Shown: piece after piece, positions 51,598 to 61,100 of the stretch | Position numbering within the stretch: position 1 is the first letter of the stretch | How the letters are laid out: every line of letters starts with the position of its first letter | Source: Leptidea sinapis | Lineage: Eukaryota; Arthropoda; Insecta; Lepidoptera; Pieridae | Length of the DNA: 64,000 nucleotides | NCBI RefSeq assembly: GCF_905404315.1 | Contig: NC_066287.1 | Coordinates: 8,184,001 to 8,248,000 of the forward strand | Direction: 5' to 3' | Program-made: the position numbers and the translations under genes | Notes under the pieces: generated by a model | The model's input: only the letters and a program-made list of their open reading frames with translations | Told to the model about the DNA's origin: nothing | Databases searched by the model: none

Positions 51598-53939
51598 ATG
51601 AGTACCGAAGATGACATTGTGCCTATCGATTTGCTTATCGACGAAATCGAAAAAAGAGATGCGATTTGGAATCTTAACTCTAAGGATTATTCAAATAAAA
51701 TATTAAAAAGAAGGTCTTGGGAAGAACTAGTTTTAATTTTTTGCAAAAATGATGATTCCGAAGAAAAAAAGAAAAATTTGGGTAAGTTGTTTTTTAATTA
51801 GTTTTATTTATTTAAAATAAGTTTTATAAAATCATCACCTATTACACCATTTTATCTTGCCAATCTAATTTACCTTCAGTAACAAAATAATTTGTGAATT
51901 TAGTTCGAATATTATCTACTTCATGGATTGCTCGTCCACTGTTAGTTGGATTCACATTAGGTAATGGCGCTGGATTGATCATATCATCCTGATTTATACC
52001 ATCTCTCATCCTTACCAAGTTATGTAAAACACAAATAGCTTTGACGATATCAACAGCAAAATCTATCTTCACGTCTATTGGCCGGTGTAAGATACGCCAC
52101 TTGTTACACATTATGCCAAATGTACATTCGACATACCTTCGTGCTAAAGAAAGGCGGTAGTTAAATATTTTTTTTTCTTTTGACAACATTTTACCACCAT
52201 AGGGTCTCATCAAATTTTTAGTCATAGCGAAAGCCTCGTCAGCTACAATTACGTATGGTAGTTTAAATGCATCGCTCTCATTATTTGTGATAGATCTAGG
52301 CTCTGGTAAGTTCAACGAATTTTCTGAGAGTTTTTTGAATAATGACGTTTCCTTGAAAACACCCGAATCACTGTCTTTTCCGTAAGCTCCAACGTCTATC
52401 CATATGAAGCAATAGTTAGCATCACATAAAGCCATTAAAACTAATGAGAAAAAGTGTTTATAATTGTAATACATTGATCCTGATTCTGGTGGCTGTATTA
52501 AACGAACGTGTTTGCCGTCCAACGCTCCAACACAATTTGGAAAATATGCTTTATTTTCAAATTGTATAGATATTTGTGTCCAGATTTCTTTTGTTGGTGG
52601 ACTCATGACCAAAGTTTTTAAATTTCTCCAAAAAACTTGGCACACTTGCTTAATTATACCCGATATCGTAGACTTGCCAATTTTATAACCATATTGTAAC
52701 TCTGCAAATGAAGAACCAGTTGCTAGGTACCTGTAACATAATAGTTATTTAAGATACACGTGCATAAAGTAGATCTTTACCGAATAAGTGCTACAGTGAA
52801 AACACAAGCATAGCGAGTGTTTACAGTGTGGCACGCGAGCATAAAGTGCATATGCTCACGTGCCACGATAAATATTCCATTTCTATTCCTACTCCTATTC
52901 CTCGTCAAATTCCTATTCCCATACCTATTCCTACCCCTACTTACTCCTATTCCTACTCCTATTCCTATTCCTAATTCTATGTCTATTTCTTTTAAGGAAA
53001 TCTTTACTGAATAAGTGCTACAAAGAAAACACATTCATAGCGAGTGTTTACAGTGTGGCACGTGAGCCTAAAGTGCACAAAGTACAATTTGCATAAAGTA
53101 CGAGTAGGTCATAAGGACTCTTTATGCACCCGTATCGTACAACATTTTTCAATAGTTTTGCAATGAAAACTAATAATTAATTATTTACTTTCTAGGATCG
53201 ATTTTGCAAAAAAAAATGGAAAAATTTACGAGATGCCTATGTAAAAGAACTTAAGAAAACAAAACATTTGAAGTCTGGTTCCTCAGCATCAACACCATCT
53301 TCATTTTCGTATTTCCAAAGATTGTCATTTCTTAAACAAGTTGTCCAGAAACGAAAAACTGACAACAGCCTTGATGTTGCGGAAGTTACAGAGAATCCTG
53401 ATTTGGATAGTGCAGTTAACAGCAGCGGCGTTCAAGCTTCAACAGAAAATGTGCCCCGGAAAAAATTCAAACTTCACCCTGCCGATGAACATTTTGCAAA
53501 TCTTTTACAACAAAGCATAAATACTCGAAATAATAATGCAGCAGAAAAGAAAGATGACGATGAAGATAAATTATTTTGTCTTTCATTGGTTAGGGAAATA
53601 AAAAAAGTTCCTGAAAACCGGCGTTTAAAACTGAAAATTGAAATTTATAATTTATTAGAACGATACCAAGCTACACGAGCACAGCCACTTGAAGATTTTA
53701 ACTACCCGTCTACTTCATATAGCTCACAACGACCACCCAGAAACTATCATGCTTCATTTCAAAGTTCTCAATATAGCAACCCAATGCAGTACTCTGATAG
53801 AGAATCAACACAATATGGCTATACAACTAGTTCATACACTTCACCTCCCACAAGTTCATCGCAAGCAACATCACCCCCGGGTGATGTTACTTGTGACCCG
53901 TCATACGAAGATTCTCAAGAATTAGATCTGTTCAATTAA
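51598..53939 (+). CDS. Harbinger-encoded MADF-BESS protein, one frameshift
   Basis: Exon 1 is 51598-51781 (MSTEDDIVPIDLLIDEIEKR..., donor gtaagt). Exon 2 is 53196-53939 (acceptor tactttctag). A MADF domain spans the splice: LIDEIEKRDAIWNL and SWEELVLIFCKN in exon 1, KWKNLRDAYVKELKK in exon 2. A BESS motif follows (DKLFCLSLVREIKKVPENRR) and then a Ser/Thr/Gln/Tyr-rich tail. Such partners play the DNA-binding role that Myb-like proteins have in other Harbinger elements. The splice puts exon 2 out of frame by one base; the run of nine A at 53208-53216 is one longer than the frame needs. Exon 2 sits within the transposase intron. Confidence 0.8.
51842..52730 (-). CDS. Harbinger transposase exon 2 (catalytic)
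   Basis: Acceptor atgttacag. Encodes the DDE core (Asp in ALDGKH, Asp in VADEAF, Glu in YVECTFG) and ends in TAA at 51844-51842. No internal stop. Confidence 0.9.
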
Positions 53940-54326
53940 ACTAAAAGTTAATTTGCCAAGAAGCCTCGCTCATAATTTCTTATTTTTTATAATTTTTACT
54001 GTGATTATGATTAATAAACAGTTAACTTACCGCAATGTTACAATGAGTTTTTCTTTTGGTGATATGCAATATCTTACAGCATTTTCACTGGATTTTAAAT
54101 CATTTTCAATGAAATCGTATAAAAAATCAAAGGTTGCAACTGACATACGGAAATAATTAAAAAAAATTTCTTCATGTAACCTCAACTTAGGGTATAAGGT
54201 GACAAACAGGCTTGAAGAAAGTCTGTCACTTAATATTGGATGCACCCAGTATCGCCTTTGTCGTCTTCTGCGACGTCTCAGTCTTCTATATAAAATCCAC
54301 AAGCAAATTGCCTCCTCCACGTCCAT
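51842..54326 (-). CDS. Harbinger DDE transposase, two exons, open frame
   Basis: Exon 1 is 54326-54031 (starts MDVEEAICLWILYRRLRRRR, donor gtaagt). Exon 2 is 52730-51842 (acceptor atgttacag, begins YLATGSSFAELQYGYKIGKS). The junction completes an Arg codon and gives 394 residues without a stop, the usual length for HARBI1-like proteins. The DDE triad is visible as GALDGKHV, VADEAF and RRYVECTFG. An HTH-like segment (SFAELQYGYKIGKSTISGII) precedes it. Exon 2 lies entirely within the intron of the plus-strand partner gene. It looks intact, so the protein may be functional or only recently retired. Confidence 0.9.
52884..52988. repeat. CCTATT-type minisatellite with flanking direct repeats
   Basis: About 100 bp of degenerate CCTATT/CCTACT units inside the Harbinger element. 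It is flanked by two direct copies of a roughly 79-bp sequence (52772-52850 and 52999-53078, both containing gaataagtgctaca and gtgtttacagtgtggcac). It lies in the shared intron of the two transposon genes. Confidence 0.75.
54031..54326 (-). CDS. Harbinger transposase exon 1
   Basis: From ATG 54326 to donor gtaagt after 54031. Encodes an Arg-rich N-terminal tract (possible nuclear signal or DNA contact) and HEEIFFNYFRMSVATFDFLY, typical of the N-terminal region of Harbinger transposases. Confidence 0.85.
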
Positions 54327-54434
54327 TGTATATCAATGTTAATGCCAGACTGGCGCTCGTATATACCCTGTCATGTGAACTCTCACATCGCGCGTCGGCG
54401 CGCGGTGCCGCGCGGCCATATGAACTTAGCTTAA

Positions 54435-55028
54435 ATCTTAGCCCTATGTACAAGATACGAATTAACCTAGGAATAAACTGTATTATTAACAAGATACGCT
54501 GCTTTGCATGGAAACAATGGCTATAGAACGACTGAATAAAAATAAGAGAGTTAACTGATAACAACTCACATATATCATATTTCTATGTAAAACTCAAATT
54601 CGTTCATAATAGGAGCCTAGCTAATCCCCAGTTACCGTAGTATCATGAACGAATTTGTATTGAATGCGCTCAGGACCACTGACCAGATAGTGATGAAACT
54701 TTCCTTATTTAAAACATGCATTGCCTTTTAACAAGAGTGATACCAACTCCTACCAGCTATGCTATCCCTTTTCTCCATAGTCTTGCCAAACTGTCAAGAT
54801 TTTACCCGTTGTTTTTTTGTCAAAGTAAAAAGGAAAAATTCACTCACTGCTATCCGCGTCATCATAATTCACACAATGTCCATTATACGTCAATTTGAAG
54901 AAGTACCTGTATATTAGACAGGGTATTATTATATGAACATTTTTATAGAGCTGTACAATGCAGTGCGTACTAGTAGCGTCCTGCTATTAGTAGAGCGGCG
55001 GGTAAGCGGGCGCCAGCGGGGGCGGGGG
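54435..55028. other. 3' flank of MED14
   Basis: No clear AATAAA close to the MED14 stop on the minus strand. AT-rich, nothing else recognised. Confidence 0.45.
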
Positions 55029-55149
55029 CTAGGTGGGGGCGGGCGCGGGGGGCGGCGGGGCGTCCTGCGGCAGCGCGAAGTTGAGGAGCAGGTCGCGGAC
55101 GGCCGGCCACAGCAGGCACTCGCCGTGCGGCTGGTGGAACTCCGCGAAC
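55029..55149 (-). CDS. MED14: MED14 terminal exon and stop
   Basis: Acceptor tctctgcag. Encodes FAEFHQPHGECLLWPAVRDL and LLNFALPQDAPPPPAPAPT, then TAG at 55031-55029. FAExxxPxxGECxxxxAVRDL is the MED14 C-terminal signature. Confidence 0.95.
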
Positions 55150-58100
55150 CTGCAGAGACCACAGAGGATCAGGGACGGGCATTGACAACCTAGCAAGGTA
55201 GGCTTTCTAGATTTAAATAGTCGTACTTCCACTTTACTATACTAGCGGCACGCTATGATGGCCGTTTTGACAAATTATAAAAAAAAGCACATAAGAAACA
55301 TATGAATACAAAAAGAGACAAAAAAATGGTGTAACAAAAGAACAGATTTAATCAGATTCGTCCATACTGCCACTTTCGCTGTCGTCACTGCTATCATCAC
55401 CTACATTAATTATAAGTTCGTTTTCTAAAATATTATCTATTTTCACATCTCTTTCTATACATAAATACAAATAAACATCCATGACTAGGAGATAAACATC
55501 GATATTCATCATATAAATGTTTGCACCTACCGGAATTCGAACCCGGGACCTCTAGCTCAATAGGCAGGGTTACCATCTACTGAGCTGTAGTGGGTTGTCA
55601 ATGTGTAATTATTTTGTTACCGTTTCAGATGCAGATTGACCGCGATGAGGTGCGGTTGCTGCGCGTCACGTCTCTCGGCGATCTGCATGGCGTTGGACTG
55701 CACGTCGTACACCAACGGCAGCACCAGCTGGGTATCGCCGCGGCTCAGGGATATCTAACACACCATAAAATATAAATATTTTGATTCTTAATAGGATTTC
55801 AAATCACATAATGATTATGGATATCACAGCGGCACCTATTTCTGCTGTTAAGCAGTACCTAATATGTAAGCTTTACTGTGTTTCGGTCTTAAGTGCGCCG
55901 TAGCTAGTGATAATACTGGGCAAATGAGACTTAACATCTTATGTCTCAAGGTGACGGGCGCAATTGTACTACCGCTCAGAATTTTTGTGTTTTTCAAGAA
56001 TCCTGAGCGGACTGTATTGTAATGGGTAGGGCGTTTCAATTACCATTAGCTGAACGTTCTGCTCGTCTCATCTCTTATAAAAAAATCTACCGACCCTAGC
56101 GCTCCGTCCAGATGTAGTTATAACTTTCAAGGAGATCGCTGAGTTACGCTTCTATTCTAGTGTGTTGTCGCAGTTGTGTCTAAGCACAATTTGTGTTTCG
56201 GTTAGAAGTGCGCCGTAGATAGATAATTATCGGACTACTGAACCATAACATCTATCAGTCGTCAGCTTTCGCGATAACTTACAATTTTGGGCAGAGCGTA
56301 TACCATCAGCTGAACGTCCAGCTCGTCTCGTCCCTTATTTACATAAAAAAAAATTGTGTATTATTAATGCTAGAAGTGAGGGTTATCACTGTAAAAACAT
56401 AACAAATTGTTTAAATTCACAAGAGCGACATCTCAAATCAATTTCCTAATATGCAAATATTGCGGTTGAGCAGGTTATCAACTGCAAAGGAGATCCTGTA
56501 GATGAAGCCACAACCTGAGAGTTGAACAAAGCAAACAGAATTTTATAGCGAGGCGGTACTCGAACGGTTAGCTCAGTAGTTTAGAGTACCGGCACTTTAA
56601 AAACGTAACAAATTGTTTAGAAAAAACTAGTCCTGCTACAATTCACACATTCCACTTTCGCACGACACGCCACAAGTTAGGATATCATCCGCACCATCTG
56701 GATGTGTGGCGTTCCTCGACAGTGCGGTTTTCAAGGAGCTTTCTTTCACGTACTACAAAGCTGTGGAATGAGCTTCCTTGTGCGGTGTTTCCGGGACGAT
56801 ACGACATGGGTACCTTCAAAAAAAGCGCGGACACCTTTCTTAAAGGCCGGCAACGCTCCTGTGATTCCTCCGGTGTTGCGAGAGATTGTGGGCGGCGGTG
56901 ATCACTTAACAACAGGTGAACCGTACGCTCGTTTGCTCTCGTATTACATAAATAAAATACAAGTCGGGGCGACTCACAAAGAAGAGTATCTTGTGCTTGG
57001 CGAGCAGCACGGCGGGCTGGCCCGCGGGCACGATCTGCGGCCCGTGCGGCGGAATGCGCAGCGCCCACTGCAGCGACCAGGCGGCCGGCGCGGGCGGCGA
57101 CAGCTCCGCGCGCTGCAGACACACCAGCGACGGCAGCGCCGCGGCCGGGGCGCCCCAGGCGCGCGCCCAGCCCGCCAGCGACGCGGCGCGGTACGGCGCC
57201 ACGGCCACGCGCTGCTCGAAGAACTTCTCCATCACCTGCGGCGGGTCGGAGTTGGAAGCACTACGGGTGCGGACAGACGTGCTCAAAAAGAGCGAGTGTG
57301 CTCAAAGTGAGCATGCTCATGCAACTGTTCACATTTGCCAGCAATAAGCATGCTTGTTTAAGCATAAAAAGCATGCTCAAAGCAAACACACCGGACAGAC
57401 GCGCTGCTATTTGGCACCAGGCTCTTGGACAAAAAGGATGTACAATGATATAGTGACAGTGATATCCATACAGAACTCAATAAAATAATCATAGTCGCCC
57501 GCCGCGGATCGAGATCAAATCGATAATAGCATGCTAATAAGCAAACCTGTTCAGACGCGCTCGGAGCACGCCCCCTTTTACCCGCGCCTCAGGTAGCATG
57601 CTCGAAAATCAAACGTCGTTTGATTTTTAAGTGCGCTCTAAATAAGTATGCTCAATAAAAGCATGCTTTCGTGCTAGTAATGAGTACGTCTGTCCGTACC
57701 TTACGGGGTGCACCTTGGTGTATTTATGTCAATTTGTATAAGGAATTTTTAATAAAAGAGTAAAAAGTCAAAGTGTCGTTGAACGAGTTGTAAACCGTCC
57801 ATAATGTTGCTGTAAGCATTTTCATTGTCATTTGCCGCGATTCACAAACGCGTGTGGTAGATTATTAAGCTTATTAAGCTTTAAAGTTATTATTTAATAA
57901 ATATACAGAGGTAAATAACTCTGAATAAATATATTTAAAATTTGTTTAGACATGTTAAAACTAATAAGTAGCACAATTGTATTCAAAAGTCAATACAGCC
58001 AATAAGAGCTTGTTCCTGATTGGCTGTAGAGCAGCTCGGTTCGGCGCAGTGGTGCTCAAGCACAGTTGGCTCGTAGCTGCCGCACCGAACGAATAATATT

Positions 58101-61100
58101 ATTATATCTTCTATTCTCATATTATTACCCTTGTAATACCTATTTATAATATAACAGCGTCACCCCTTGTGAATATTAAATAAGGCTAGTACTTCTATTT
58201 TAGTATTAACTTGTTTGATGTATATTTTACAAAGATTATACTGTATATTTTGTAATATTCAAAAGATGAGCTGGAAGTTTCTTGTCAGTTCGTTTCCCCA
58301 AAGACAAAGCTCAAAGAATAATATTATTATATCTTCTATTCTCATATTATTACCCTTGTAATACCTATTGATAATATAATAGCGTCACCCCTTGTGAATA
58401 TTAAATAAGGCTAGTACTTCTATTTTAGTATTAACTTGTTTGATGTATATTTTACAAAGATTATACTGTATATTTTGTAATGTTCAAAAGATGAGCTGGA
58501 AGTTTCTTGTCGGTAAATTTCCCCAAGGCAAAGCTCCTTTACGAACCAATGTAGGTTCATGAAATAATAAATATATTTCAAAGAATAAAGTGGTTAACTT
58601 GAATATAAAGGTTATTAAATTTTCATATCTCGTAGAAGTTCTAACACGTGCCTTTAAATTTCCTAACGAAATAAAATTAGTTATCTTTCATCTCTCAATA
58701 CGAAAGATTTTATTTATCATAACTCATCGTTCCATTTTATCGCACACGCCATTCGTTTCTACCAACGCCAAGGTCACCATGACGCAACGAGGTCGGATTA
58801 CAAAATAATTTATTGCTTTTGAAATGTTTGGGCTTATTTATAAAAACGAAAGTCGAGGCTTTTGTTTTTTAAACAAGCTAGCACTTTGTTAGATAACATA
58901 AACAATAGATACTGCGTAATTTGAACAAATTTCGTATAAAGTCTCATGCATTTTTTATGATTTTTTTGTATTCACCTACAGATTACATTTCGATTATTAC
59001 TAATGAATGAAGTAATTTTTTATAACCTAAACATACTTCAAAGTTACTAATTACTAACAGAATAGTTACTAAAACATCGAAAATGTATAAATTATATATG
59101 TAAATTGTATTTCAAAAGTGATCCGAAATTCGTTCTCTGCTCTCTCGAGAACTTCGGATTCGATATCCATAATGTTGAAATCATAATTTTGCGCAGTGGC
59201 CACCTTGGATTTCGAAAATGATCCCAAATTCGTTCTCTGTACCCTCGAGAACTTCAGATTCGGTATCCATTTTGTTGAAATCATAATTTTGCGCGGCAGC
59301 CATCTTGGATTTCAAAATTATCCCAAATTCGTTATCTGTACCCTCGAGAACCTCGGATTGGGTATCCATAATGTAAAATCATAATTTTTCGCGGTGGCCA
59401 TCTTGGATTAAAAAAAAAAACTACGTTTACTGCACACGACGTTTTGCGACAGAATTGCCATCTAAAGTTCTAATATTTATGTAATTACTAAACGAAAACA
59501 TCAACCAATTATCAAAAATAAATAGGTAATAAAAAAACATGAAAGTTATCAGATTCATTTTATTCCCGCAATTTAGGCGACACTAACTGCCAGCGACCTT
59601 GAGCGATATGAGTTCTCGGCTGCCGGCCCGCCATCTATGTAACAAAGCCAATATATTCAAAATTCTTGCGTGGAAAACAGTTTATATGCTTAAAATCCTC
59701 GTTACTCACTACTAATCTGAATAAATGAACTTACACAAAAAAGTACAAACTATAAGAATAACTTTTCTGAGAGAAGTACCAAAAAAATGCGTCACGCCAT
59801 GCCAAAAAACTTGTTTAACTTCAAAGAAAAGTGGTAGTTTAAAAAGGCTCGGCAGTGTTAACTACCCAACAGCAAGCATTAGCAACCTACAAATAAGACT
59901 TAAGGATATGTGTAACAGGATTAAGTAGTGTTCATAGCTCGAAATGCTATACTTTCACCACAAAACTTGTCGAAAAACACCATGTTTGCGTGTTTTCTGC
60001 TTATTCTTCGCCTTAACTTTAAGTACGTGTATGTGTTTGAGAGGTGTCAGTGTAGTGGTGCGATTCGATAGCTCTCTATTCCAAAACGCGTCCTTAAATA
60101 TTAATAAAAATATGGAAGACTAATATAAATTATTACGAAAATTTTGAATACAAATTACATTTAAATTTAGTTAAAGAATCAGAAAAAAATATCTATTCTA
60201 TGACATCTGTTGTGTCTGCGACACATCCTGGACAGCATGACGTTAAATGCTTTTTTTGTATTTAGGAATAGGTAATAACCGGATATTTTTGCCCGATTTG
60301 AGATATTTGTGCGCCCGCTAATGTTGCCATCCCAGCCCCGAAAGCTATTATCCTCTCATGTCGTCAAATCACCACTGTGACCCCGGTGTTGGTGTTGGTA
60401 TATAGGGGACATCCCTACATTTCATTACAATAACAGAATGGTAAGGGACCTGGCGGGGCCCTGCTGGTGTTAGTAAGAAAGGTAGACCGGTTACTCGTTG
60501 GGATAACGATATTATAAAATAGCTGGTAAAAATTGGAAAACAGATGCCCAAAATAGAGACAAATAGAAAAGTCTCGTGGAGACCTTCACCCTCACATAAG
60601 AGGGGTTCTAGCATGCCTGCATGTTAAATTATAGGTACTTTTCTAAGAGTATATAATTTATATTTTCAAGTTATTTAACTAAGATTATACACATTACTAT
60701 CCTACTTAAAATCTAAATGTAAATAATTTAAGAAAATATGTCTGTAATTTTTACTTTTTATAATGCGAAAAATGAAAGGCATTTTATTTATTATTTATTA
60801 CGGTACCTGCAGGTCGTCGGCGGTCCAGTTGTCCTTGGCGTCGGGCAGCGGCGACAGCTGCAGGTGCAGCGACTGCATGTGCTGCGGGTGCAGCGACACG
60901 CGCGCTGCAAGCCCCGCCCCCTCGCAGCGGAACGACACGCTCGTCGCCTCCGCGCTCACCAGCGACACGAACTCTTCCTGCTGGACGCAGCGCTGCAGGG
61001 ACCGCTTCAAGTAGACGCAGGCGAGGAAGCGCTGCAGGGGCGCCAGAGCGGGGCCGGGCGGCGCCCCGGGCGGCGGCTCGCACGGTGTGCACAGAGCTTC

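Larger units (their letters stand above)
51355..54431. mobile_element. PIF/Harbinger DNA transposon, near-complete
   Basis: 3077 bp bounded by inverted ends: GGCTAAGTTCATATGGCC at the left and the same on the other strand at the right, differing only in the first base. A 3-bp TAA duplication flanks it (51352-51354, 54432-54434), as expected for this superfamily. The ends go on into GC-rich DNA full of CCGCGCGG palindromes. Inside are two convergent two-exon genes, a DDE transposase (minus) and a MADF-BESS protein (plus). The GC-rich ends stand out sharply from AT-rich flanks. Confidence 0.9.

Noticed and set aside
54933..55193. Overlapping GC-rich open frames in several phases
   Set aside because: Only the minus-strand frame giving FAEFHQPHGECLLW continues MED14 in phase; the others are GC-rich shadows.
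56685..57347. Long plus- and minus-strand open frames across the MED14 exon
   Set aside because: They arise from high GC content; the frame matching MED14 is the only one with homology and agreeing splice phases.
58091..58537. Pair of LTRs
   Set aside because: The two 225-bp units are directly adjacent with no interior, lack TG...CA ends and primer-binding sites, so a tandem duplication fits better.
59725..59928. 67-codon plus-strand frame in the TTAA element
   Set aside because: Not conserved in the sister copy at 17.4 kb, which has stops and shifts at the same place.
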